Assembly (NCBI RefSeq): GCF_024347335.1
Contig: NZ_AP025463.1
Coordinates: forward strand, 2,046,001 to 2,110,000
From: Vibrio celticus
Lineage (GTDB): Bacteria > Pseudomonadota > Gammaproteobacteria > Enterobacterales > Vibrionaceae
Reading direction: 5' to 3'
DNA: 64,000 nucleotides
Shown: positions 1-15,000 of the stretch, piece by piece
Position numbering within the stretch: position 1 is the first letter of the stretch
Layout of the letters: the number at the start of each line of letters is the position of its first letter
The notes under the pieces: generated by a model
What the model saw: the letters and a program-made list of their open reading frames with translations, nothing else
The model's database searches: none
Told to the model about the DNA's origin: nothing
Program-made: the position numbers and the translations under genes

Positions 1-3000
1 CGACGGCATAGACTGGTAATTCAAACGTCAGATCATTATTGTCGAGACCATCTGCATGGTCTAATGCTTCAAGCAGTGTGAAGGTGTATTCACCTAACGT
101 AGTACCGGAGAAGTTTAAGCTGAAGACAGGAACGTCCGTTCCACCGTCATCAATAAAGCCGGTATAGATGCCTGAGTCTGCTGGGTCTTCTTTAAGCTCA
201 ACCGCAATGTTGTTCGACGTTAACGCACCACCCACATTGAACTCAGTTGGTTCGATTCGGAACTTCTCAACATCATCACTTTGGTTGGTAAACGAGATAG
301 TCTCGGTTTGGCTCACCGCACTGCCGCTTGGTGTCGAGCCATCGACAAGCTGTGTTTCTGATAGCGTCACGCTTGGTACGGATTCGATGGTTGGGATATC
401 GCCGTCGGTAATGGTCAGAACAACCGTCGCGGTTTCAACGTCCACATCGCCATCACTGGATGTCACCACAATCGACTTCACAATATCTTCGCTAACCGTG
501 TGGTCTAGATTGCGGTTTGGTTCGAAGCGTACTTCACCTTCAAGAGTGATAAACAACTCACCTTCTGTGAAGCTAAATTGCTGCTCACCATTGTCAGTTT
601 GATCCAATGTTCGAGTTTGACCATCATACGTAAATTGAGTGATCGTCGCGCCATCGGCACTTTGTTCTGGCATCACATCGATGGTACTGGTTGTGATTGT
701 GCCGTCTGCAAGATTTGGCTCAGTGATATCTAACGTACTATCCTGCATGATTTGAACATCATCACCGATGGTTACATTTAACTGAGAAACCAAAGAATCA
801 TCGCCATCGCTGTCTACTGCATAAACAGGCAGGTCAAAGCTCAAACTGTTATTCACCAGACCATCTTCGTGGTCAAGCGCTTCAAGTAGCGTGAAGGTGT
901 ATTGCCCTAGATTTGTATCCGAGAAGCTAATGGTAAAGACGTTGGTTTCAACATCCGACGCATCTTTCACAAAACCGATGTAATCGCCAGCACTGTTAGG
1001 CTCTTCTTTTAGCTCAACCGCCAAGTTGTTTGATGTTAACGTACCTAGAGTATTGAACTCTGTTGGCTCGATACGGAAAGACTCAATATCGTCACTTTCA
1101 TGAGTAAACTGAATCACTTTGGTGTCGCTGACCACAGAGTTAGATGGATCAGAGCCATCGGCTAGATTCGTTTCAGATAGTGAGATTGGAGGAATGACGT
1201 CAATGGTTGGCACATCGCCGTCCGTAATCGTAAGCGCCACTGTCGAGGTAAGAACGTCATTATCGCCATCATTGGACGTCACCACGATGCTCTTAACGAT
1301 ATCGCCACCCGAGTGGTCTAAATCGCGGTTCGGCTCAAAGCGGACTTCCCTTGAGTCGTGATAAACAGTGAGCCTTCGGTGAAAGTAAACTCTTGCTCGA
1401 TCGCATCATTCGGGTCTAGAGAATAAGCGGTGCCGTCATAGGTAAATTGAGTCACGCTCGCACCATCGGCACTCGCGGATGGTAATACATCAAATACTGA
1501 TGTCGTTGGCGTACCTGCAGCCAAATCGGCGACAGTAGGCTCTTCGATACTAAGCGAACCACTCACCATCACTTGAACATCATCAGTAATCGTCACCGAT
1601 AGCGGTGACATTAACGAATCGTCACCGTCGGTATCCACCGCGTAAACTGGTAGTTCAAACGTGAAGTCGTTATTGCACGACCATCCTCGTGGTCGATATT
1701 CTCCAACAGCGTAAAGGTATATTGCCCCAGAGTCGCAGCGCTAAAGCTTAATGTGAAAATCTGTGTTTCTACATTAGAGGCACTAGTTGTAAAACCAACA
1801 TAGTTACCTGAGCCTGCAGGGTCCTCTTTCAACTCAATTGGCAGGCCATCGGATTTCAATGAGTCATCACTGTTGAACTCACTTAGCTCTAAACGGAATT
1901 TCTCAACATCATCGCTTTGATTCGTGAACGAGATGGTTTCTGTTTGACTCACTGCCCCAATGATTGGAGAAGAGCCATCTGCATGTCCCGCCTCTGCCAA
2001 CGTAATACTCGGAACAGATTCTATGGTTGGGATATCACCATCAATAATCGTCAGTGTGACAGTGGCCGTTTCAACATCCACATCGCCATCGCTTGACGTG
2101 AAGACGAGAGATTTAACGATATCGCCACTCTCGTGGTCTAAATCACGGTTCGGCTCAAAACGCACGTTACCTTCAATGGTGACGAACACATCACCCTCAG
2201 TGAACGTAAATTTCTGCTCACCTGTGATTGTTGGATCTAGAGTTTGAGCCGTGCCACCGTCATAGGTGAACTGGGTAATCACTGCGCCATCGGCACTTTG
2301 CGCCGTCATTACATCAATGGTGTTGGTGGTCACCGTCCCGTCAGCTAAATTCGGCTCAGTGATATCTAACGTACCGTTCGCCATGATTTGGACGTCATCA
2401 CCAATGGTCACCGACAGCGGAGACATCAATGAATCATCACCATCTGAGTCCACCGCATAAACTGGTAAGTCGAAGGTCAATTCGTTGTTATCTAAGCCAT
2501 CGGCATGGTCTAACGCCTCAAGCAACGTGAAGGTGTATTCACCCAACGTGGTACCGGAGAAGCTTAAGCTGAAGACAGGAACGTCCGTTCCAGCCTCATC
2601 AATGAAGCCGACATAGATGCCTGAGTCTGCTGGGTCTTCTTTAAGCTCAACCGCAATGTTACTCGACGTTAACGCTCCGCCGACATTGAACTCCGTCGGT
2701 TCGATTCGGAACTTCTCAACATCGTCACTTTGGTGAGTAAACGAGATAGTCTCGGTTTGGCTCACCGCACTGCCGCTTGGTGTCGAGCCATCAGAAAGTT
2801 GTGTTTCAGACAGAATCACACTTGGTACGGATTCGATGGTTGGAATATCGCCATCAGTAATGGTCAGTACAACCGTAGCCGTTTCAACATCTACATCGCC
2901 ATCGCTAGATGTCACCACTATCGATTTGACGATGTCTTCGCTAACCGTGTGGTCTAGGTTGCGGTTTGGTTCGAAGCGTACGTCACCTTCAAGAGTGATA

Positions 3001-6000
3001 AACAACGAGCCTTCCGTGAAGATAAACTCTTGCTCGCCAGTATCGTTTTGGTCAAGCGTCAGTGGAGTCCCACCATCATAAGTGAACTCAGTAATGGTCG
3101 CGCCATCAGCACTCTGCTCTGGCATCACATCAATGGTAGTTGTGGTCACCAACCCTGCGGCCAGATCGGCGACAGTCGGCTCTTCGATATTCAGGATGCC
3201 ATTGCTCATGCCTTGAACATCATCTTCGATGGTCACCGTCAGTGGCGACATCACTGAGTCATCACCGTCGCTGTCTACCGCGTACACCGGAAGATCAAAG
3301 CTCAAGGTGTTATTGTCGAGTCCATCTTCGTGGTCAAGCGCTTCAAGTAGCGTAAAGGTGTAACGCCCCAACACAACGTCATCAAAGTTGATGGTGAAAA
3401 TTTCAACTTCTTGATTTAGTGCGTTAGTCGTAAAGCCCGTGTATTCCCCTGAGTCAGCCGGGAACTCGCGAAGTTCGACTTCCAAACCATTCGAAGTGAG
3501 AGTACCTAACGGATTAAATTCATCAGTCGCAATTCTGAAGTGGTCAACATCATCACTTTGTTCCGTGAATTGAATATCTTTCGTTTCACTGACTGGAGAG
3601 TTGCTTGTCGCAGAGCCATCACCAAGACTGGATTCCGACAGTGATACAGGCGGAATCACGTCAATGGTCGGAACATCACCATCGGTAATAGTCAGCGTCA
3701 CTGTTGAGGTAAGAACGTCGTCATCACCATCACTCGATGTCACCACTATGCTCTTAACGATATCGCCAGCCGAGTGGTCTAAATCTCGGTTCGGCTCAAA
3801 GCGCACTTCCCCCTTGAGTAGTGATAAACAGTGAGCCTTCGGTGAAGGTAAACTCTTGCTCGGTCGCATCATTCGGGTCTAGAGAGTAAGCGGTGCCGTC
3901 ATAGGTAAAATTGAGTCACACTCGCGCCATCGGCACTCGCGGATGTTAATACATCGAAAACGGATGTCGTTAGCGTACCTGCAGCCAAATCCGCCACCGT
4001 AGGCTCTTCAATCGTCAGGTCGCCACTTGCCATCACTTGAACATCATCAGTAATCGTCACCGATAGCGGTGACATTAACGAGTCATCACCGTCGGTATCA
4101 ACCGCGTAAACTGGTAGTTCAAACGTGAAGTCGTTATTGCCACGACCATCCTCGTGGTCGATATTCTCCAACAGCGTAAAGGTATATTGCCCCAGAGTCG
4201 CAGCGCTAAAGCTTAATGTGAAAATCTGTGTTTCTACATTAGAGGCACTAGTTGTAAAACCAACATAGTTACCTGAGCCTGCAGGATCTTCTTTCAGATC
4301 AATTGGCAGACCATCGGATTTCAATGAGTCATCACTATTAAACTCACTAGGCTCTAGGCGGAACTTCTCTACATCGTCGCTTTGATGAGTGAAAGTGATG
4401 GTTTCTGTTTGACTCACGGCCCCCATGATTGGTGACGAGCCATCCGCTAAATCTGCTTCAGAAAGCGCGATGCTTGGCACCGATTCAATGGTTGGGATAT
4501 CACCATCAATAATCGTCAGTGTGACAGTGGCCGTTTCAACATCCACATCGCCATCGCTTGACGTGAAGACGAGAGATTTAACGATATCGCCACTCGTGGT
4601 CTAAATCACGGTTCGGTTCAAAGCGCACATTGCCTTCGATGGTGACGAACACATCACCCTCAGTGAACGTAAATTTCTGCTCACCTGTGATTGTTGGGTC
4701 TAAGGTTTGAGGCGTGCCACCGTCATAAATGAACTGGGTAATCACTGCGCCATCGGCACTTTGCGCCGTCATTACATCAATCGTATTGGTCGTCACCGTA
4801 CCGTCAGCTAAATTCGGCTCGGTGATATCCAGCGTGCCGTTCGCCATGATTTGGACGTCATCACCAATGGTCACAGACAACGGAGACATCAAGGAATCAT
4901 CACCATCAGAATCGACGGCATAGACTGGTAATTCAAACGTCAGATCATTATTGTCGAGACCATCTGCATGGTCTAATGCTTCAAGCAGTGTGAAGGTGTA
5001 TTCACCTAACGTAGTACCGGAGAAGTTTAAGCTGAAGACAGGAACGTCCGTTCCACCGTCATCAATAAAGCCGGTATAGATGCCTGAGTCTGCTGGGTCT
5101 TCTTTAAGCTCAACCGCAATGTTGTTCGACGTTAACGCACCACCCACATTGAACTCAGTTGGTTCGATTCGGAACTTCTCAACATCATCACTTTGGTTGG
5201 TAAACGAGATAGTCTCGGTTTGGCTCACCGCACTGCCGCTTGGTGTCGAGCCATCGACAAGCTGTGTTTCTGATAGCGTCACGCTTGGTACGGATTCGAT
5301 GGTTGGGATATCGCCGTCGGTAATGGTCAGAACAACCGTCGCGGTTTCAACGTCCACATCGCCATCACTGGATGTCACCACAATCGACTTCACAATATCT
5401 TCGCTAACCGTGTGGTCTAGATTGCGGTTTGGTTCGAAGCGTACTTCACCTTCAAGAGTGATAAACAACTCACCTTCTGTGAAGCTAAATTGCTGCTCAC
5501 CATTGTCAGTTTGATCCAATGTTCGAGTTTGACCATCATACGTAAATTGAGTGATCGTCGCGCCATCGGCACTTTGTTCTGGCATCACATCGATGGTACT
5601 GGTTGTGATTGTGCCGTCTGCAAGATTTGGCTCAGTGATATCTAACGTACTATCCTGCATGATTTGAACATCATCACCGATGGTTACATTTAACTGAGAA
5701 ACCAAAGAATCATCGCCATCGCTGTCTACTGCATAAACAGGCAGGTCAAAGCTCAAACTGTTATTCACCAGACCATCTTCGTGGTCAAGCGCTTCAAGTA
5801 GCGTGAAGGTGTATTGCCCTAGATTTGTATCCGAGAAGCTAATGGTAAAGACGTTGGTTTCAACATCCGACGCATCTTTCACAAAACCGATGTAATCGCC
5901 AGCACTGTTAGGCTCTTCTTTTAGCTCAACCGCCAAGTTGTTTGATGTTAACGTACCTAGAGTATTGAACTCTGTTGGCTCGATACGGAAAGACTCAATA

Positions 6001-9000
6001 TCGTCACTTTCATGAGTAAACTGAATCACTTTGGTGTCGCTGACCACAGAGTTAGATGGATCAGAGCCATCGGCTAGATTCGTTTCAGATAGTGAGATTG
6101 GAGGAATGACGTCAATGGTTGGCACATCGCCGTCCGTAATCGTAAGCGCCACTGTCGAGGTAAGAACGTCATTATCGCCATCATTGGACGTCACCACGAT
6201 GCTCTTAACGATATCGCCACCCGAGTGGTCTAAATCGCGGTTCGGCTCAAAGCGGACTTCCTTGAGTCGTGATAAACAGTGAGCCTTCGGTGAAAGTAAA
6301 CTCTTGCTCGATCGCATCATTCGGGTCTAGAGAATAAGCGGTGCCGTCATAGGTAAATTGAGTCACGCTCGCACCATCGGCACTCGCGGATGGTAATACA
6401 TCAAATACTGATGTCGTTGGCGTACCTGCAGCCAAATCGGCGACAGTAGGCTCTTCGATACTAAGCGAACCACTCACCATCACTTGAACATCATCAGTAA
6501 TCGTCACCGATAGCGGTGACATTAACGAATCGTCACCGTCGGTATCCACCGCGTAAACTGGTAGTTCAAACGTGAAGTCGTTATTGCGACCATCCTCGTG
6601 GTCGATATTCTCCAACAGCGTAAAGGTATATTGCCCCAGAGTCGCAGCGCTAAAGCTTAATGTGAAAATCTGTGTTTCTACATTAGAGGCACTAGTTGTA
6701 AAACCAACATAGTTACCTGAGCCTGCAGGGTCCTCTTTCAACTCAATTGGCAGGCCATCGGATTTCAATGAGTCATCACTGTTGAACTCACTTAGCTCTA
6801 AACGGAATTTCTCAACATCATCGCTTTGATTCGTGAACGAGATGGTTTCTGTTTGACTCACTGCCCCAATGATTGGAGAAGAGCCATCTGCATGTCCCGC
6901 CTCTGCCAACGTAATACTCGGAACAGATTCTATGGTTGGGATATCACCATCAATAATCGTCAGTGTGACAGTGGCCGTTTCAACATCCACATCGCCATCG
7001 CTTGACGTGAAGACGAGAGATTTAACGATATCGCCACTCTCGTGGTCTAAATCACGGTTCGGCTCAAAACGCACGTTACCTTCAATGGTGACGAACACAT
7101 CACCCTCAGTGAACGTAAATTTCTGCTCACCTGTGATTGTTGGATCTAGAGTTTGAGCCGTGCCACCGTCATAGGTGAACTGGGTAATCACTGCGCCATC
7201 GGCACTTTGCGCCGTCATTACATCAATGGTGTTGGTGGTCACCGTCCCGTCAGCTAAATTCGGCTCAGTGATATCTAACGTACCGTTCGCCATGATTTGG
7301 ACGTCATCACCAATGGTCACCGACAGCGGAGACATCAATGAATCATCACCATCTGAGTCCACCGCATAAACTGGTAAATCGAAGGTCAGTTCGTTGTTAT
7401 CTAAGCCATCGGCATGGTCTAACGCCTCAAGCAGTGTGAAGGTGTATTCGCCCAACGTGGTACCGGAGAAGCTTAAGCTGAAGACAGGAACGTCCGTTCC
7501 AGCCTCATCAATGAAGCCGACATAGATGCCTGAGTCTGCTGGGTCTTCTTTAAGCTCAACCGCAATGTTACTCGACGTTAACGCTCCGCCGACATTGAAC
7601 TCCGTCGGTTCGATTCGGAACTTCTCAACATCGTCACTTTGGTGAGTAAACGAGATAGTCTCGGTTTGGCTCACCGCACTGCCGCTTGGTGTCGAGCCAT
7701 CAGAAAGTTGTGTTTCAGACAGAATCACACTTGGTACGGATTCGATGGTTGGAATATCGCCATCAGTAATGGTCAGTACAACCGTAGCCGTTTCAACATC
7801 TACATCGCCATCGCTAGATGTCACCACTATCGATTTGACGATGTCTTCGCTAACCGTGTGGTCTAGGTTGCGGTTTGGTTCGAAGCGTACGTCACCTTCA
7901 AGAGTGATAAACAACGAGCCTTCCGTGAAGATAAACTCTTGCTCGCCAGTATCGTTTTGGTCAAGCGTCAGTGGAGTCCCACCATCATAAGTGAACTCAG
8001 TAATGGTCGCGCCATCAGCACTCTGCTCTGGCATCACATCAATGGTAGTTGTGGTCACCAACCCTGCGGCCAGATCGGCGACAGTCGGCTCTTCGATATT
8101 CAGGATGCCATTGCTCATGCGCTTGAACATCATCTTCGATGGTCACCGTCAGTGGCGACATCACTGAGTCATCACCGTCGCTGTCTACCGCGTACACCGG
8201 AAGATCAAAGCTCAAGGTGTTATTGTCGAGTCCATCTTCGTGGTCAAGCGCTTCAAGTAGCGTAAAGGTGTAACGCCCCAACACAACGTCATCAAAGTTG
8301 ATGGTGAAAATTTCAACTTCTTGATTTAGTGCGTTAGTCGTAAAGCCCGTGTATTCCCCTGAGTCAGCCGGGAACTCGCGAAGTTCGACTTCCAAACCAT
8401 TCGAAGTGAGAGTACCTAACGGATTAAATTCATCAGTCGCAATTCTGAAGTGGTCAACATCATCACTTTGTTCCGTGAATTGAATATCTTTCGTTTCACT
8501 GACTGGAGAGTTGCTTGTCGCAGAGCCATCACCAAGACTGGATTCCGACAGTGATACAGGCGGAATCACGTCAATGGTCGGAACATCACCATCGGTAATA
8601 GTCAGCGTCACTGTTGAGGTAAGAACGTCGTCATCACCATCACTCGATGTCACCACTATGCTCTTAACGATATCGCCAGCCGAGTGGTCTAAATCTCGGT
8701 TCGGCTCAAAGCGCACTTCCCCTTGAGTAGTGATAAACAGTGAGCCTTCGGTGAAGGTAAACTCTTGCTCGGTCGCATCATTCGGGTCTAGAGAGTAAGC
8801 GGTGCCGTCATAGGTAAATTGAGTCACACTCGCGCCATCGGCACTCGCGGATGTTAATACATCGAAAACGGATGTCGTTAGCGTACCTGCAGCCAAATCC
8901 GCCACCGTAGGCTCTTCAATCGTCAGGTCGCCACTTGCCATCACTTGAACATCATCAGTAATCGTCACCGATAGCGGTGACATTAACGAGTCATCACCGT

Positions 9001-12000
9001 CGGTATCAACCGCGTAAACTGGTAGTTCAAACGTGAAGTCGTTATTGCCACGACCATCCTCGTGGTCGATATTCTCCAACAGCGTAAAGGTATATTGCCC
9101 CAGAGTCGCAGCGCTAAAGCTTAATGTGAAAATCTGTGTTTCTACATTAGAGGCACTAGTTGTAAAACCAACATAGTTACCTGAGCCTGCAGGATCTTCT
9201 TTCAGATCAATTGGCAGACCATCGGATTTCAATGAGTCATCACTATTAAACTCACTAGGCTCTAGGCGGAACTTCTCTACATCGTCGCTTTGATGAGTGA
9301 AAGTGATGGTTTCTGTTTGACTCACGGCCCCCATGATTGGTGACGAGCCATCCGCTAAATCTGCTTCAGAAAGCGCGATGCTTGGCACCGATTCAATGGT
9401 TGGGATATCACCATCAATAATCGTCAGTGTGACAGTGGCCGTTTCAACATCCACATCGCCATCGCTTGACGTGAAGACGAGAGATTTAACGATATCGCCA
9501 CTCTCGTGGTCTAAATCACGGTTCGGTTCAAAGCGCACATTGCCTTCGATGGTGACGAACACATCACCCTCAGTGAACGTAAATTTCTGCTCACCTGTGA
9601 TTGTTGGGTCTAAGGTTTGAGGCGTGCCACCGTCATAAATGAACTGGGTAATCACTGCGCCATCGGCACTTTGCGCCGTCATTACATCAATCGTATTGGT
9701 CGTCACCGTACCGTCAGCTAAATTCGGCTCGGTGATATCCAGCGTGCCGTTCGCCATGATTTGGACGTCATCACCAATGGTCACAGACAACGGAGACATC
9801 AAGGAATCATCACCATCAGAATCGACGGCATAGACTGGTAATTCAAACGTCAGATCATTATTGTCGAGACCATCTGCATGGTCTAATGCTTCAAGCAGTG
9901 TGAAGGTGTATTCACCTAACGTAGTACCGGAGAAGTTTAAGCTGAAGACAGGAACGTCCGTTCCACCGTCATCAATAAAGCCGGTATAGATGCCTGAGTC
10001 TGCTGGGTCTTCTTTAAGCTCAACCGCAATGTTGTTCGACGTTAACGCACCACCCACATTGAACTCAGTTGGTTCGATTCGGAACTTCTCAACATCATCA
10101 CTTTGGTTGGTAAACGAGATAGTCTCGGTTTGGCTCACCGCACTGCCGCTTGGTGTCGAGCCATCGACAAGCTGTGTTTCTGATAGCGTCACGCTTGGTA
10201 CGGATTCGATGGTTGGGATATCGCCGTCGGTAATGGTCAGAACAACCGTCGCGGTTTCAACGTCCACATCGCCATCACTGGATGTCACCACAATCGACTT
10301 CACAATATCTTCGCTAACCGTGTGGTCTAGATTGCGGTTTGGTTCGAAGCGTACTTCACCTTCAAGAGTGATAAACAACTCACCTTCTGTGAAGCTAAAT
10401 TGCTGCTCACCATTGTCAGTTTGATCCAATGTTCGAGTTTGACCATCATACGTAAATTGAGTGATCGTCGCGCCATCGGCACTTTGTTCTGGCATCACAT
10501 CGATGGTACTGGTTGTGATTGTGCCGTCTGCAAGATTTGGCTCAGTGATATCTAACGTACTATCCTGCATGATTTGAACATCATCACCGATGGTTACATT
10601 TAACTGAGAAACCAAAGAATCATCGCCATCGCTGTCTACTGCATAAACAGGCAGGTCAAAGCTCAAACTGTTATTCACCAGACCATCTTCGTGGTCAAGC
10701 GCTTCAAGTAGCGTGAAGGTGTATTGCCCTAGATTTGTATCCGAGAAGCTAATGGTAAAGACGTTGGTTTCAACATCCGACGCATCTTTCACAAAACCGA
10801 TGTAATCGCCAGCACTGTTAGGCTCTTCTTTTAGCTCAACCGCCAAGTTGTTTGATGTTAACGTACCTAGAGTATTGAACTCTGTTGGCTCGATACGGAA
10901 AGACTCAATATCGTCACTTTCATGAGTAAACTGAATCACTTTGGTGTCGCTGACCACAGAGTTAGATGGATCAGAGCCATCGGCTAGATTCGTTTCAGAT
11001 AGTGAGATTGGAGGAATGACGTCAATGGTTGGCACATCGCCGTCCGTAATCGTAAGCGCCACTGTCGAGGTAAGAACGTCATTATCGCCATCATTGGACG
11101 TCACCACGATGCTCTTAACGATATCGCCACCCGAGTGGTCTAAATCGCGGTTCGGCTCAAAGCGGACTTCCCTTGAGTCGTGATAAACAGTGAGCCTTCG
11201 GTGAAAGTAAACTCTTGCTCGATCGCATCATTCGGGTCTAGAGAATAAGCGGTGCCGTCATAGGTAAATTGAGTCACGCTCGCACCATCGGCACTCGCGG
11301 ATGGTAATACATCAAATACTGATGTCGTTGGCGTACCTGCAGCCAAATCGGCGACAGTAGGCTCTTCGATACTAAGCGAACCACTCACCATCACTTGAAC
11401 ATCATCAGTAATCGTCACCGATAGCGGTGACATTAACGAATCGTCACCGTCGGTATCCACCGCGTAAACTGGTAGTTCAAACGTGAAGTCGTTATTGCAC
11501 GACCATCCTCGTGGTCGATATTCTCCAACAGCGTAAAGGTATATTGCCCCAGAGTCGCAGCGCTAAAGCTTAATGTGAAAATCTGTGTTTCTACATTAGA
11601 GGCACTAGTTGTAAAACCAACATAGTTACCTGAGCCTGCAGGGTCCTCTTTCAACTCAATTGGCAGGCCATCGGATTTCAATGAGTCATCACTGTTGAAC
11701 TCACTTAGCTCTAAACGGAATTTCTCAACATCATCGCTTTGATTCGTGAACGAGATGGTTTCTGTTTGACTCACTGCCCCAATGATTGGAGAAGAGCCAT
11801 CTGCATGTCCCGCCTCTGCCAACGTAATACTCGGAACAGATTCTATGGTTGGGATATCACCATCAATAATCGTCAGTGTGACAGTGGCCGTTTCAACATC
11901 CACATCGCCATCGCTTGACGTGAAGACGAGAGATTTAACGATATCGCCACTCTCGTGGTCTAAATCACGGTTCGGCTCAAAACGCACGTTACCTTCAATG

Positions 12001-15000
12001 GTGACGAACACATCACCCTCAGTGAACGTAAATTTCTGCTCACCTGTGATTGTTGGATCTAGAGTTTGAGCCGTGCCACCGTCATAGGTGAACTGGGTAA
12101 TCACTGCGCCATCGGCACTTTGCGCCGTCATTACATCAATGGTGTTGGTGGTCACCGTCCCGTCAGCTAAATTCGGCTCAGTGATATCTAACGTACCGTT
12201 CGCCATGATTTGGACGTCATCACCAATGGTCACCGACAGCGGAGACATCAATGAATCATCACCATCTGAATCCACTGCATAAACTGGCAAATCGAAGGTC
12301 AGTTCGTTGTTATCTAAGCCATCGGCATGGTCTAGCGCTTCAAGTAGTGTGAAGGTGTATTCGCCTAACGTAGTACCGGAGAAGCTCAAGGTAAAGACTG
12401 GTACTTCCGTACCAGCGTCATCAATGAAGCCGACATAGATGCCTGAGTCTACTGGGTCTTCTTTAAGCTCAACCGCAATGTTACTCGACGTTAACGCTCC
12501 GCCGACATTGAACTCCGTCGGTTCGATTCGGAACTTCTCAACATCGTCACTTTGGTGAGTAAACGAGATAGTCTCGGTTTGGCTCACCGCACTGCCGCTT
12601 GGTGTCGAGCCATCAGAAAGTTGTGTTTCAGACAGAATCACACTTGGTACGGATTCGATGGTTGGAATATCGCCATCAGTAATGGTCAGTACAACCGTAG
12701 CCGTTTCAACATCTACATCGCCATCGCTAGATGTCACCACTATCGATTTGACGATGTCTTCGCTAACCGTGTGGTCTAGGTTGCGGTTTGGTTCGAAGCG
12801 TACGTCACCTTCAAGAGTGATAAACAACGAGCCTTCCGTGAAGATAAACTCTTGCTCGCCAGTATCGTTTTGGTCAAGCGTCAGTGGAGTCCCACCATCA
12901 TAAGTGAACTCAGTAATGGTCGCGCCATCAGCACTCTGCTCTGGCATCACATCAATGGTAGTTGTGGTCACCAACCCTGCGGCCAGATCGGCGACAGTCG
13001 GCTCTTCGATATTCAGGATGCCATTGCTCATGCGCTTGAACATCATCTTCGATGGTCACCGTCAGTGGCGACATCACTGAGTCATCACCGTCGCTGTCTA
13101 CCGCGTACACCGGAAGATCAAAGCTCAAGGTGTTATTGTCGAGTCCATCTTCGTGGTCAAGCGCTTCAAGTAGCGTAAAGGTGTAACGCCCCAACACAAC
13201 GTCATCAAAGTTGATGGTGAAAATTTCAACTTCTTGATTTAGTGCGTTAGTCGTAAAGCCCGTGTATTCCCCTGAGTCAGCCGGGAACTCGCGAAGTTCG
13301 ACTTCCAAACCATTCGAAGTGAGAGTACCTAACGGATTAAATTCATCAGTCGCAATTCTGAAGTGGTCAACATCATCACTTTGTTCCGTGAATTGAATAT
13401 CTTTCGTTTCACTGACTGGAGAGTTGCTTGTCGCAGAGCCATCACCAAGACTGGATTCCGACAGTGATACAGGCGGAATCACGTCAATGGTCGGAACATC
13501 ACCATCGGTAATAGTCAGCGTCACTGTTGAGGTAAGAACGTCGTCATCACCATCACTCGATGTCACCACTATGCTCTTAACGATATCGCCAGCCGAGTGG
13601 TCTAAATCTCGGTTCGGCTCAAAGCGCACTTCCTTGAGTAGTGATAAACAGTGAGCCTTCGGTGAAGGTAAACTCTTGCTCGGTCGCATCATTCGGGTCT
13701 AGAGAGTAAGCGGTGCCGTCATAGGTAATTGAGTCACACTCGCGCCATCGGCACTCGCGGATGTTAATACATCGAAAACGGATGTCGTTAGCGTACCTGC
13801 AGCCAAATCCGCCACCGTAGGCTCTTCAATCGTCAGGTCGCCACTTGCCATCACTTGAACATCATCAGTAATCGTCACCGATAGCGGTGACATTAACGAG
13901 TCATCACCGTCGGTATCAACCGCGTAAACTGGTAGTTCAAACGTGAAGTCGTTATTGCACGACCATCCTCGTGGTCGATATTCTCCAACAGCGTAAAGGT
14001 ATATTGCCCCAGAGTCGCAGCGCTAAAGCTTAATGTGAAAATCTGTGTTTCTACATTAGAGGCACTAGTTGTAAAACCAACATAGTTACCTGAGCCTGCA
14101 GGATCTTCTTTCAGATCAATTGGCAGACCATCGGATTTCAATGAGTCATCACTATTAAACTCACTAGGCTCTAGGCGGAACTTCTCTACATCGTCGCTTT
14201 GATGAGTGAAAGTGATGGTTTCTGTTTGACTCACGGCCCCCATGATTGGTGACGAGCCATCCGCTAAATCTGCTTCAGAAAGCGCGATGCTTGGCACCGA
14301 TTCAATGGTTGGGATATCACCATCAATAATCGTCAGTGTGACAGTGGCCGTTTCAACATCCACATCGCCATCGCTTGACGTGAAGACGAGAGATTTAACG
14401 ATATCGCCACTCTCGTGGTCTAAATCACGGTTCGGTTCAAAGCGCACATTGCCTTCGATGGTGACGAACACATCACCCTCAGTGAACGTAAATTTCTGCT
14501 CACCTGTGATTGTTGGGTCTAAGGTTTGAGGCGTGCCACCGTCATAAATGAACTGGGTAATCACTGCGCCATCGGCACTTTGCGCCGTCATTACATCAAT
14601 CGTATTGGTCGTCACCGTACCGTCAGCTAAATTCGGCTCGGTGATATCCAGCGTGCCGTTCGCCATGATTTGGACGTCATCACCAATGGTCACAGACAAC
14701 GGAGACATCAAGGAATCATCACCATCAGAATCGACGGCATAGACTGGTAATTCAAACGTCAGATCATTATTGTCGAGACCATCTGCATGGTCTAATGCTT
14801 CAAGCAGTGTGAAGGTGTATTCACCTAACGTAGTACCGGAGAAGTTTAAGCTGAAGACAGGAACGTCCGTTCCACCGTCATCAATAAAGCCGGTATAGAT
14901 GCCTGAGTCTGCTGGGTCTTCTTTAAGCTCAACCGCAATGTTGTTCGACGTTAACGCACCACCCACATTGAACTCAGTTGGTTCGATTCGGAACTTCTCA